Shown here: one piece after another, positions 8,274-15,868 of the stretch | Position numbering within the stretch: the stretch's first letter is position 1 | Layout: every line of letters starts with the position of its first letter | Assembly: GCA_002733905.1 (NCBI GenBank) | Contig: NVXK01000009.1 | Location: forward strand, 60,923 to 98,968 | DNA: 38,046 nucleotides | Source: Robiginitomaculum sp. | GTDB lineage: Bacteria; Pseudomonadota; Alphaproteobacteria; Caulobacterales; Maricaulaceae | Reading direction: 5' to 3' | The notes under the pieces: model-generated | What the model was told of the DNA's origin: nothing | What the model saw: only the letters and a program-made list of their open reading frames with translations | Databases searched by the model: none | Made by a program: the position numbers and the translations under genes

Positions 8274-9128
8274 CTATTTCTGGCATTTTAGGCAGTAGAA
8301 ACTGGAGCGGCCTGATTGTTTGATGCGTGTAATTGTGTCGTCGCAATCAGGATTGGGGCAAGGGGTTTTTGCGCGGTCATAGACTTTGAAGCTGTGTTGA
8401 AAATACCCTAATGCTCCGTCTGTGGCTGCGAAGTCCTTGAGGGTTGATCCACCAGCTTTTATGGCAAGGTCTAATGTGCGTTTGATTTCAGTGCATAATG
8501 TATCGCATTCCTCGGAGCTGACATCACATGATTTACGCAAAGGCGATATGCGGGCATCAAACAAAGCCTCGCAGACATATATATTGCCAAGTCCTGCGAC
8601 GATGTTTTGGTCAAGTAATGTGGTTTTAATCGGGGACTTTTTTGTGTGAATGGCTTCATATAATACGGGGCCGCTAAAACTGTTTGAGAGGGGTTCTGGG
8701 CCGAGTGTATCGTGACGGCCTGTTTCCCCGACGGCAAGCAATTCCATGAAGCCAAAACGCCTTGGGTCATTATAATATATGGTTGGTGCGCCTTGTTCGT
8801 TATGTAAGGCGCTCATGACAAAGATAACATGATCATGTTTGGGGTTGGTGGCGTCGGGATCGATGGGGGATGTTTTGGTATCAATGCTAAACCGTCCCGT
8901 CATACCCAGATGCATGAGGAGAGTTTCACCGCTTGAGAGTTCGGCCACAAGAAATTTGGCGCGGCGTGACAAGCGGGTAATGGTTGTGGCTTCTAATCTT
9001 TTGACAAAATTATCTGGAAAGGGAAAGCGGATATCGGAACGGTTTAATGTCACCGAGAGAAATTCACGGTTTTCCATAACAGGGGTCAGGCCTTTGCAAA
9101 CGGTTTCGACTTCTGGAAGCTCGGGCAT
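8274..9128 (-). CDS. mutM: Formamidopyrimidine-DNA glycosylase
   Basis: MutM (Fpg) removes oxidised purines such as 8-oxoguanine from DNA and nicks the strand by beta,delta-elimination. The product begins MPELPEVETV; after Met removal Pro2 is the catalytic nucleophile and Glu3 assists. The H2TH region includes GLGNIYVCEALF, and the C-terminus is a complete zinc finger with CPNPDC and, after GRSSFY, CLKC, ending at residue 284. Length is normal and all key residues are present. The ATG has AGGAA upstream. It diverges from ubiE across 84 bp. Confidence 0.97.
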   Translation of the reverse strand: MPELPEVETVCKGLTPVMENREFLSVTLNRSDIRFPFPDNFVKRLEATTITRLSRRAKFLVAELSSGETLLMHLGMTGRFSIDTKTSPIDPDATNPKHDHVIFVMSALHNEQGAPTIYYNDPRRFGFMELLAVGETGRHDTLGPEPLSNSFSGPVLYEAIHTKKSPIKTTLLDQNIVAGLGNIYVCEALFDARISPLRKSCDVSSEECDTLCTEIKRTLDLAIKAGGSTLKDFAATDGALGYFQHSFKVYDRAKTPCPNPDCDDTITRIKQSGRSSFYCLKCQK

Positions 9129-9212
9129 ATTGTTCCTTTTATAATTCTGGTCATTGGGCTAAAATAAGAATATAAAGGCATTAATATAGAGGCAGAGCTG
9201 ACGGCGCAAGAT

Positions 9213-9980
9213 ATGGCAAAAGAAAAGACAATTGATTTTGGGTTTGAAGACATTCCTGTGTCTGAAAAACAGGCGCGTGTGCGCGGCGTATTTGATAGTG
9301 TTGCCTCTAAATATGACCTTATGAATGACGCTATGTCTATGGGGGTTCACCGACTTTGGAAAAGCATGGCAATGGCCAAGATTAATCCACAGCCGGGCGA
9401 AATCCATATTGATGTGGCTGGCGGTACGGGCGACCTTGCGCGTGCTTTTATCAAACGTGCAGACGAAGTGCGCCAACGCCGTGGCGGCGTGCCTGCGAAG
9501 GCCTATGTGTGCGATATAAATGCTGAAATGCTCTTGGCGGGCATAGACGCAAAAAAAGACGCTGGTCTGGATATGACGCGTGTGTGCGGTAATGCCCAAT
9601 GCTTGCCATTTCCTGATAATTACGCAGATGTGATTACGATTTCCTTCGGCATTCGTAATGTCACAGACCGTGATATGGCCCTGCGCGATTTTCGGCGTGT
9701 ATTGAAACCGGGCGGGCGATTTTATTGCCTCGAATTTTCAACACCGCCGACCGAGTGGCTACGTAAATTTTATGACGCATATTCGTATGCGGTCATTCCA
9801 AAAATGGGCGGAGTGCTTACAGGCGATTCCGAGAGCTACCAATATCTCGTCGAGTCCATCCGTAAATTCCCTCGCCAAGAACAATTTGCAGATATGCTCA
9901 ATACGGCTGGTTTCGGGCGCGTGAATTACGAAGATTACTCAGGCGGTATTTGCGCGCTACATTGGGGCTGGAAAATTTAA
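9213..9980 (+). CDS. ubiE: Demethylmenaquinone/ubiquinone C-methyltransferase UbiE
   Basis: UbiE is a SAM-dependent C-methyltransferase acting on the ring in ubiquinone (and menaquinone) synthesis. The 255-aa protein has the family opening VFDSVASKYDLMNDAMSMG (residues 27-45) with HRLWK, the SAM-binding loop DVAGGTGDLA (67-76), GNAQCLPFPD, then ITISFGIRNVTD and KPGGRFYCLEFS. Length is standard and all motifs are intact. In many alphaproteobacteria ubiB follows directly; here the next gene is on the opposite strand and overlaps the ubiE stop by 4 bp, so ubiE appears to be transcribed alone. Confidence 0.96.
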   Translation: MAKEKTIDFGFEDIPVSEKQARVRGVFDSVASKYDLMNDAMSMGVHRLWKSMAMAKINPQPGEIHIDVAGGTGDLARAFIKRADEVRQRRGGVPAKAYVCDINAEMLLAGIDAKKDAGLDMTRVCGNAQCLPFPDNYADVITISFGIRNVTDRDMALRDFRRVLKPGGRFYCLEFSTPPTEWLRKFYDAYSYAVIPKMGGVLTGDSESYQYLVESIRKFPRQEQFADMLNTAGFGRVNYEDYSGGICALHWGWKI

Positions 9981-10705
9981 GAAAATTGGATAACTTTCTG
10001 TATATAAGGGTCGTGTTTTTTCGCACATCCAAATATATAAATCGTCGATTCATGAATGTTGAAATCAACTGATTTGGGGAAGAGAATTCCTTCGGTTTGG
10101 ATTAAAAATTTCATTTTCCCGCGGCATTGGTCGCATTTTGGGTATTCCGCATTTTGTATCCAATGCAGTCCCCCTCCGACTTCAATGCTCGCACCAAATA
10201 TATGACCAAGAGCGTCGCTTTGCTTTTGTGGGTTTATGGGAGAAAGTAAATTTCTTAATGTATCAGAGTTTTTTATATAGCGCGCTGTTGACCACATGTT
10301 TTGTTGTCGACCGCTACGAAGCGTAATTCTAGGTATTCTTATTTCTTGGAATACAGTATTTCCTATTTGCAGGCCTTGTTGGTCAACCATGCTGACGTTT
10401 AAATTACCTGAGGGTGTGAATTGAATTGTTTTTCCAGACCATGGGGCTTCCAAATGATCGGGAAGTGTGATCATATATTTCAGTTCACGGGACTTTTGGG
10501 CTATGGGTATAAGCAGGCTTGCGGTTGATGTTGTTTCACCAATGCTTTCAATCGCTGTGATGATGTCATCAAGAGAATGTTCTTTGATAACATCTGCCAT
10601 TTTTTTGATCTTATGCCATTCAATATAAACTTTTATAGCCCATAGAAAAAGCCAAAGAAGAGGAAGTGATAAAAGGCTCAAAAGTGTTTTTCCCCAAATT
10701 GCCAT
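9977..10705 (-). CDS. Membrane-anchored protein with C-terminal Cys motif, unknown function
   Basis: I do not recognise the 242-aa product with certainty. It has one N-terminal hydrophobic segment (residues about 7-27) that probably anchors it in the membrane. A soluble region follows, ending with GGGLHWIQNAEYPKC, then CDQC, GKMKFLIQ, and later IYIFGCAKKHD. The Cys pair, GKMxFLxQ and the late aromatic-FGC pattern recall the C-terminal part of DUF1963/YwqG-type proteins and could bind zinc. That resemblance is weak and made from memory. It converges on and overlaps ubiE by 4 bp. Confidence 0.65.
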   Translation of the reverse strand: MAIWGKTLLSLLSLPLLWLFLWAIKVYIEWHKIKKMADVIKEHSLDDIITAIESIGETTSTASLLIPIAQKSRELKYMITLPDHLEAPWSGKTIQFTPSGNLNVSMVDQQGLQIGNTVFQEIRIPRITLRSGRQQNMWSTARYIKNSDTLRNLLSPINPQKQSDALGHIFGASIEVGGGLHWIQNAEYPKCDQCRGKMKFLIQTEGILFPKSVDFNIHESTIYIFGCAKKHDPYIQKVIQFS

Positions 10706-10710
10706 GCCTG

Positions 10711-10738
10711 CCTAATGTGTGCGTCCTAATGTGTGCGT
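10711..10738. repeat. Perfect 14-bp tandem duplication
   Basis: CCTAATGTGTGCGT occurs twice head to tail (10711-10724 and 10725-10738) just upstream of the 9977-10705 gene. It looks like a recent slippage duplication and is one of several in the window. Confidence 0.9.
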
Positions 10739-10767
10739 CAAAATTCCTGTATAGATATTATACTTTC

Positions 10768-11400
10768 CTAGTATAAATTCCAGACGGTTTCTGTTGCTTC
10801 ACATGTGCCTTTTAGGAGTTCTTCCATTTTAACGCTCGTGAGATGTTTGATCGTGTAAGCGTTTTTGTATTGGCGGTGGATTTCACTTTTCTGTATAGAA
10901 AAGGGTGGGCCATTTAATGCCGTCTGGTCATATTCAAAACAAATGAGTAATTGTGGCGCGCTTTTGGTGAGTGCGGTGAGGTGTTTTGTGTATTGTGAAC
11001 GCATTGCATCTGGCAAAGCGACAAGTGCGGCTCTGTCATATATCATGTCAATCTTGCCGATGTCATCTGGGGTGAGTGTGAAAATATCACCCACGAAAAT
11101 ATCAATATTGGGTGCGCTGAAATGGGTGTGTGTCGGGGTTTGTACTTTTGTTGGTGTGACGCCAAGTTCCGAGAATAAATCTTCGATTGCTAACAGGCTA
11201 AGCTCGGCGCCGATAATGTTGTGGCCTTGGGAAAGCAACCACGCAATGTCGCGTGTTTTACCGCAGAGCGGCACAAAAATACGGCTATGATTTGCAAGGT
11301 CAAGTGCAGCAAGGTTCTCGACAAGAAGCGGATTGGCTTTACTTAAATGAAATCCGATTTCTTTGTTTTCCCATCTGTCGTGCCAAAATTGTATTTCCAT
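10768..11400 (-). CDS. tpm: Thiopurine S-methyltransferase family protein
   Basis: Bacterial TPMT enzymes transfer a methyl group from SAM to thiopurines and, in some bacteria, to selenium or tellurium compounds. The 210-aa product shows the diagnostic opening FWHDRWENKEIGFHLSKANP (residues 5-24), then FVPLCGKTRDIAWLLSQGH and the SAM-pocket sequence VIGAELS-like (IIGAELSLLAIEDLF), followed by DIFVGDIF and IYDRAALVALP. Length is normal. It is preceded 30 bp upstream by the four-helix membrane gene on the same strand. The natural substrate cannot be told from sequence. Confidence 0.92.
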   Translation of the reverse strand: MEIQFWHDRWENKEIGFHLSKANPLLVENLAALDLANHSRIFVPLCGKTRDIAWLLSQGHNIIGAELSLLAIEDLFSELGVTPTKVQTPTHTHFSAPNIDIFVGDIFTLTPDDIGKIDMIYDRAALVALPDAMRSQYTKHLTALTKSAPQLLICFEYDQTALNGPPFSIQKSEIHRQYKNAYTIKHLTSVKMEELLKGTCEATETVWNLY

Positions 11401-11430
11401 GACATTCCTTTTTCATATGTTTTTCGGCGG

Positions 11431-11811
11431 TTACACCATTTTCGCCATGCCGAGTACAAAGCCTGATATATAAGATGCCATCCAAATTGACCAGACCAAG
11501 AGTGAGAGCTTGTGAAAATTGGTCAGGGTGTGTGTATTGCCTTTGCGTCGTGCAAGTATTGCCCAAAACAAATGAAACGTCATAAGGGCTAGGCTTACGA
11601 ACCCTAAAATGGAATGAGGGGTAAGGGTCAGGCCGCCAATGGCCAGATAGGTAAGAATGGTGGCGAGTGTGTCGACGCTCACACCCAAGGCGAACAAAAC
11701 AACATGTTTGCGGGCTAGGTATTTGGCACGAAATTCTGACCAGACGCCCCATGTATAAAATACGAGGGCGACTGTGAAAAGAATGACAGAGATTAAGAGT
11801 AATGTCGGCAT
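11431..11811 (-). CDS. Small four-helix membrane protein (TIGR03987/HsmA-like)
   Basis: The 126-aa product is almost entirely hydrophobic, with four predicted membrane segments at about residues 4-22, 38-60, 65-87 and 102-122. Conserved-looking polar positions are YTWGVWSEF early on, DTLAT in helix 2 and LLVWSIWMASYISGF in helix 4. This layout resembles the TIGR03987/HsmA family of uncharacterised membrane proteins; that assignment is from memory. It lies 30 bp upstream of the tpm gene and could share its transcript. Function unknown. Confidence 0.75.
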   Translation of the reverse strand: MPTLLLISVILFTVALVFYTWGVWSEFRAKYLARKHVVLFALGVSVDTLATILTYLAIGGLTLTPHSILGFVSLALMTFHLFWAILARRKGNTHTLTNFHKLSLLVWSIWMASYISGFVLGMAKMV

Positions 11812-11941
11812 AGAAACACTTTATATAAATGCGCTCTCTATGAAATTGACTTGGGATAAGTCAGAGGCGCATATGTTGTATGTGTTGGCCGAAAATTATG
11901 GGGGCGAAGACTTGGCCCCATTTAAATAGATTTATTAGGTT

Positions 11942-12259
11942 TTAGCGTCTGGCTTTGCGCGCTGCATATTTTGCATCACGGCGGGCTTTTTGCGCGGTGA
12001 CGAGTTTTTCTGCTTTTTCTTTTGCCGCAAGTTCTGCCGCTGCTTTTTCTTCAGCGTCTTTTAGGGCTTTGGCCGTGCGTTCTGTTTCAGCTTTGATTTT
12101 ACGTTCTTCGCGTACTTTATTGCGCTCGATACGTTCTGCAGCCAATTTGGCTTTTGTTTCAGGATCAATCTGTTTGGCTTTCGCGCGTTCAAGCAATGCA
12201 AGCTTTGCCTTTTTTTGCTCTTCGATTCTGTCGTTAAAATTACTACCGCGGAAACTCAT
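11942..12259 (-). CDS. DUF6481-type charged coiled-coil protein
   Basis: The 105-aa product is extremely rich in Ala, Lys, Glu and Arg and should form one long helix or coiled coil. Features are the start MSFRGSNFNDRIEEQKKAKLAL (residues 1-22), a central RxxRKIKAETER region and a basic tail KARRDAKYAARKARR. This is the pattern of DUF6481 proteins of alphaproteobacteria, which have no assigned function. Nucleic-acid binding is possible from the charge, but that is inference. Confidence 0.8.
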   Translation of the reverse strand: MSFRGSNFNDRIEEQKKAKLALLERAKAKQIDPETKAKLAAERIERNKVREERKIKAETERTAKALKDAEEKAAAELAAKEKAEKLVTAQKARRDAKYAARKARR

Positions 12260-12387
12260 ACTTTATGCCTTTTAATTGAAAATGTGTTTAGGGGGGTTAA
12301 TTCGTCTATTTTACAGGTAATTTCAAGTGGATTCTGACCTAGAGGCTAAAAATAAGGAAAAAAAGATGAAAAAACCGTAATTAATAA

Positions 12388-12401
12388 TAATTCTTACTTG
12401 C
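12388..12401. promoter_or_regulatory. Shared 14-bp word, copy 1 (upstream of the 61-aa gene)
   Basis: TAATTCTTACTTGC occurs here and again at 12852-12865 before the porin. Its 10-bp core TCTTACTTGC occurs a third time at 17348-17357 before the LysR gene. All copies lie in noncoding DNA 67-92 bp before a start codon, pointing to a shared regulatory site. The regulator is unknown; a Fur-type metal regulator is one possibility. Confidence 0.55.
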
Positions 12402-12434
12402 GTTTAGCAAAATAGGGGGCTAGAACACACTTAA

Positions 12435-12451
12435 TTGAGAATGGTTCTTAA
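12435..12451. promoter_or_regulatory. Irr/ICE-like inverted repeat
   Basis: TTGAGAA-TGG-TTCTTAA is close to the iron control element TTTAGAA-N3-TTCTAAA bound by Irr in alphaproteobacteria. It is an imperfect inverted repeat 41 bp before the 61-aa gene. The match is suggestive only. Confidence 0.4.
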
Positions 12452-12492
12452 CAACTTTGTAGCGGTTGAGGACTGGTTAGAGGAAGGAAATT

Positions 12493-12678
12493 ATGTGCAC
12501 ACCGATTGCCAAACGGGGATTAGCTGATTGGCTTTTAACCCAAAAGCGGGTGATTGGAGGGTGGCGCGACGAAATTGCTGATACATGTTCAGCAGACAAG
12601 GATCTTATCGAAAGCCTTGAAACACATTATAATTGGTTGTCAGACGAGTTGGTCCGGCTTTCAGCGAATGAAATGTGA
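12493..12678 (+). CDS. 61-aa hypothetical protein
   Basis: A short gene with a convincing ribosome site (AGGAAGG) just before its ATG. The product begins MCTPIAKRG and continues with a likely helical segment, LADWLLTQKRVIGGWRDEI, and a second acidic helix ending NEM. It has two cysteines (positions 2 and about 32) and no signal peptide. I recognise no family. It is preceded by the shared 14-bp word and an ICE-like repeat, and followed by a nested stem-loop, so it appears to be an independently regulated unit. A role in metal homeostasis is a guess from those sites. Confidence 0.6.
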   Translation: MCTPIAKRGLADWLLTQKRVIGGWRDEIADTCSADKDLIESLETHYNWLSDELVRLSANEM

Positions 12679-12692
12679 TTTTTCGATAAGCC

Positions 12693-12739
12693 AAGGGACG
12701 CATGTTTAAGGGATACCCTTCTCCTTACCTGCGTCCCTT
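12693..12739 (+). terminator. Nested stem-loop after the 61-aa gene
   Basis: Perfect 10-bp arms AAGGGACGCA (12693-12702) and TGCGTCCCTT (12730-12739) enclose a second hairpin, AAGGG (12708-12712) with CCCTT (12716-12720). No clear T-run follows, so it may be a transcript-stabilising structure or an imperfect terminator. Confidence 0.55.
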
Positions 12740-12851
12740 ATAACTTTATCTATTAATGATGAAAACCCGAGAATAGCGCGGATTTATACGTGCGTTTTTA
12801 GTGAATTTGTCACATTTTTACCACACGTTGGGGTTTATAATATGTTGCGAG

Positions 12852-12865
12852 TAATTCTTACTTGC
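12852..12865. promoter_or_regulatory. Shared 14-bp word, copy 2 (upstream of the porin)
   Basis: TAATTCTTACTTGC, identical to 12388-12401, ends 91 bp before the porin ATG, nearly the same distance as copy 1 from its gene. A related inverted half, GTAAGAAT, lies at 12911-12918, so the region may hold an operator pair. Confidence 0.55.
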
Positions 12866-12955
12866 TAAATGAAATATAACCGCGTAATTGCGTCTCATTC
12901 TTATAAACCTGTAAGAATAATTGTGAATATTATAAAAAACACTCAGGACAAATTA

Positions 12956-14197
12956 ATGAAACTCATCGCTAAAACAGCTATGATGACGGCCGCAAGCGCG
13001 TTCGTGATCGCAAGTGCAACACCAGCTCTTGCACAATCTACCCCTTCTGCCGCAGAAATGTGGCGTGTTATTCAGGCGCAACAAGCAAAAATCGATGCGC
13101 TTGAGTCTGAAATTGCAGAAACACAAGTTGAAACAATCGAAGTTAAGAAAACAGTCGAGAGCGTTGCTGACGCTTTTGAACATGGTACAATCGGTGCCAG
13201 TAAAACAAGCATTGGTGGTTATGGCGAACTTCATTATGAAGGCGGCGCTAAAGATCAAATCGATTTCCATCGTTTTGTTCTTTTCTTTGGCCATGAGTTT
13301 ACAGACAATATCCGTTTCTTCTCTGAGCTAGAAGTTGAACATGCGTTATCAGGCAATGGTAAGCCGGGCGAAGTTGAGCTTGAGCAAGCTTATCTCGAAA
13401 TGGATTTCTCTGAAAACACACGCGGCTTTGCCGGTGTTCATTTACTCCCTCTTGGCCTTATGAACGAAACACATGAGCCGCCGACATTCTTTGGTGTTGA
13501 AAGAAACGCCGTTGAGAAAAACATTATTCCTGTCACATGGTGGGAAGCGGGCCTTGGCGCGAGCGGTAGTGTTGGCGAAACTGGTTTTTCTTGGGACGTT
13601 ATGGCATCATCAGGCTTGTATTTAAATACTGCGAACGGTTATAAAATCCGTTCTGGCCGTCAAAAAGTTGCAAAAGCTAAATTTAAATCGGCTGCTTATA
13701 CTGGCCGTGTACAATATACAGGTATTCCAGGTATTGAGCTTTCTTCTTCTCTTTTCTATCAACCAGACGTAACGCAAGATGCTCGTGATAGCATTTCTGG
13801 CGAAAAAGTATCTGCTACACTTTGGACATCACATATCGACGCTGAATTTAATGGCTTTGGGTTCCGAGCTTTGCACGCAAACTGGTCACTGGATGGTCAA
13901 GATGTTGATCTCTCTGGTCGTGACAAGCAAAACGGCTTCTATCTTGAGCCATCATACCGCCTTAGCACACCTATGAGCTTGCTTGAAGATGCTGAAATTG
14001 GTGTATTTTACCGTTATGCCGAATGGGATAATAATGCTGGTTCATCAAGTCTTTCAAGTGTGAAGCGTAGTGTATTTGGTGCAAACTTCTGGCCAATTCA
14101 CAATGTTGTTTTCAAAGCAGATTACATCATTGAAGACAAAGCAAGTGCTGCTGATTCTACTAAATCCTTTAATCTAGGTATTGGCTATGAATTCTAA
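12956..14197 (+). CDS. Outer-membrane porin with coiled-coil N-terminus
   Basis: The frame is open from 12869, but ATG 12956 starts a clean signal peptide (MKLIAKTAMMTAAS...ATPALAQ), so a 413-aa precursor is the better call. After cleavage there is a coiled coil (AAEMWRVIQAQQAKIDALE and on), as in trimeric porins, then an aromatic-rich region of alternating strands and a C-terminal phenylalanine (GIGYEF) as expected for insertion by the BAM machinery. It resembles porins of the phosphate-selective O/P type, but substrate is not predictable. It is followed 18 bp later by an FMN-binding protein. The shared 14-bp word and GTAAGAAT upstream suggest regulation, possibly by metals. Confidence 0.85.
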   Translation: MKLIAKTAMMTAASAFVIASATPALAQSTPSAAEMWRVIQAQQAKIDALESEIAETQVETIEVKKTVESVADAFEHGTIGASKTSIGGYGELHYEGGAKDQIDFHRFVLFFGHEFTDNIRFFSELEVEHALSGNGKPGEVELEQAYLEMDFSENTRGFAGVHLLPLGLMNETHEPPTFFGVERNAVEKNIIPVTWWEAGLGASGSVGETGFSWDVMASSGLYLNTANGYKIRSGRQKVAKAKFKSAAYTGRVQYTGIPGIELSSSLFYQPDVTQDARDSISGEKVSATLWTSHIDAEFNGFGFRALHANWSLDGQDVDLSGRDKQNGFYLEPSYRLSTPMSLLEDAEIGVFYRYAEWDNNAGSSSLSSVKRSVFGANFWPIHNVVFKADYIIEDKASAADSTKSFNLGIGYEF

Positions 14198-14215
14198 ATC
14201 CTATACACTTTGTAT

Positions 14216-14797
14216 ATGAGAATGAATTACAAATTCGAAAATATTATAAAGCGCATGGTGTTGCCGTGCGCTTTTTTTGTTTTGTGCATAACACCGAATG
14301 CGTATGCCAAGGATAAAGCTGTAAACGTGAAAATAGATGCGCGCGCGCAATTTGTTGAAACTGTTTTTCAGGGCGACGTGCCGAAAATGCAGACGCTCTG
14401 GCTTGATAAAGCCATAAAAAAAGACGTAAAAAAAATCCTACGCCATGATTATGGTGGGTTACGTGCGCGGTATTGGCAAAATGGTGATCAGACCGTATGG
14501 GTGTTAAATGAAGTGGGGAAATACAAACCCATTACGATTGGCGTCAGCATTAAAGGCGGTGCAATTGCAAAACTGCAGGTGCTTGAATATCGGGAATCCC
14601 ATGGGTGGGAAGTCAAAAAAGAGTTTTTCACGCGTCAATTTATTGGTGCGCGCCTCTCTGAAAAATGGCGGCTGGATCAGAATGTAGATGGTATTTCTGG
14701 TGCGACATTATCTGTACGGGCCTTGAAAAAAATCGCGCGTTTGGCGCTTTATTTCGACAGCCAGATTACGAAGCCGACACGCGCGTCAAATCTTTAA
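14216..14797 (+). CDS. Secreted FMN-binding domain protein, likely ApbE substrate
   Basis: The 193-aa product (ATG 14216; a TTG at 14210 is also in frame) has a signal peptide ending near AYA at residue 31. The rest matches the FMN_bind domain: YRESHGWEV (125-133) and, near the end, VDGISGATLSVRAL (157-170). In this family the SGAT threonine, here Thr164, is covalently linked to FMN by ApbE. An apbE gene lies convergently next door, overlapping by 12 bp, and the porin lies just upstream on the same strand. It is therefore probably a periplasmic or lipid-side electron carrier. No heme or iron-sulfur motif is present. Its redox partner is not visible. Confidence 0.85.
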   Translation: MRMNYKFENIIKRMVLPCAFFVLCITPNAYAKDKAVNVKIDARAQFVETVFQGDVPKMQTLWLDKAIKKDVKKILRHDYGGLRARYWQNGDQTVWVLNEVGKYKPITIGVSIKGGAIAKLQVLEYRESHGWEVKKEFFTRQFIGARLSEKWRLDQNVDGISGATLSVRALKKIARLALYFDSQITKPTRASNL

Positions 14798-15850
14798 AAC
14801 TTCACCGTTTTCACGTACTAATATGGCTTGAATATTTGTAAACTGAGAGACGCATTTCCGTATGGATGTGGCGTCCATAAGGGAGAATGCGGTTGCGAGT
14901 GCATCTGCAATATGTGCGCTATTATGAATGACGCTGGCGCTAATAAATTCAGGTTTACTGTGTGAAGTATCTGGATTGCGTGCATCAAAAATATGATAAA
15001 TTTGATCACCAATATAGCCGCCAAGGGCTGAGGATGTCGCGAGGCTTTGGTTTTTAAGAGCGATGATTTCAAGCGTGTCCAAGACGTTACGTGGATCTTG
15101 TATGCCGACTTGCCATGGGTGGCCGTTATTGTGGCCAAATGCACGAAACTCTCCAATATTAACCAGACCGTTTTTATGGCCGCGTTTCATAAGGAGCTGT
15201 GTTATTTTGTCCGTAATAAACCCTTGGGCTATGGCATTAAGTGTAATTGCCATATCGGGTTTGGCAAATGAGACTGTCGTGCCCTCGAGAATAATGGATT
15301 TATAATCAACACGGCTGAATGCCTGTGCCCATAAATGATTTATACCGTCTTGGGTGATTTTCATGTGCGGTAATTGCTCGGCCAGTTGCCATAATGGTTG
15401 AACGCTAATGTCAAAAGCCCCGTGCGTGGCGACAGAAATAGTGTGGGATATTGTCAAAACATCGCGCATGTCGTTGGACATGTTTTGTAGTTCTCCGTCT
15501 CGATTAAGGCGGGAAATTTCAGAATCGGATTTATAGAGGGAAAAAATATTCTCAAGCCGCGCGATTTCAGAACTGGCGTGCGCAAAACTTTCTCTTGCGT
15601 GTTCAATATTTGTATCGGCAAGTTTTATGAAGCAGGGCGCGCCGAGTGCATTGGCTTCCCATATTTGCAAACCCTTTTGTGAATTGGCCTGTGAGCTGGC
15701 CTGTGAGCTGGCCTGTGAACTGGCCTGTGAATTGTTTTGTCCACACCCGCTTATAGGAATAGCCGCGCTCGTGGCGAGTGCGGCTATTGAGACTTGTAGT
15801 GCGCTGCGCCTGTTGAAATATAGACGGGGTGCGCGAGCTTGGGTATTCAC
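14786..15850 (-). CDS. apbE: FAD:protein FMN transferase, Tat-type lipoprotein
   Basis: ApbE transfers FMN from FAD to threonine or serine residues of extracytosolic proteins. The 354-aa product starts at GTG 15850, has a twin-arginine-like NRRSALQVS (residues 13-21) and a lipobox ending at Cys36 (PISGC). A run of SQAS repeats (41-58) follows as a linker. Family motifs are FDISVQPLW (146-154), NIGEFRAFG (231-239; many relatives have GGD here), ATSSALGGY (271-279) and the metal-site ADALATAF (315-322). Its convergent overlap with the SGAT-containing FMN-binding protein supports that protein as its substrate. Export in folded form by Tat is inferred from the RR motif. Confidence 0.92.
   Translation of the reverse strand: MNTQARAPRLYFNRRSALQVSIAALATSAAIPISGCGQNNSQASSQASSQASSQANSQKGLQIWEANALGAPCFIKLADTNIEHARESFAHASSEIARLENIFSLYKSDSEISRLNRDGELQNMSNDMRDVLTISHTISVATHGAFDISVQPLWQLAEQLPHMKITQDGINHLWAQAFSRVDYKSIILEGTTVSFAKPDMAITLNAIAQGFITDKITQLLMKRGHKNGLVNIGEFRAFGHNNGHPWQVGIQDPRNVLDTLEIIALKNQSLATSSALGGYIGDQIYHIFDARNPDTSHSKPEFISASVIHNSAHIADALATAFSLMDATSIRKCVSQFTNIQAILVRENGEVLKI
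15685..15732. repeat. 12-bp x4 coding tandem repeat in apbE
   Basis: Four consecutive units of TGGCCTGTGAGC (the last two differ by one or two bases) run from 15685 to 15732. Read on the minus strand each encodes a 4-residue Ser/Gln/Ala unit in the linker just after the lipidated cysteine. Because 12 is a multiple of 3, unit gain or loss would change linker length without breaking the frame. Confidence 0.9.
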
Positions 15851-15868
15851 GTTTAAAAACTTTCAGTT

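Noticed and set aside
11840-11929. 29-aa plus-strand ORF between two minus-strand genes
   Set aside because: It has no ribosome site, no homologue I know, and lies in a gap that must hold the promoter of the downstream minus-strand gene.
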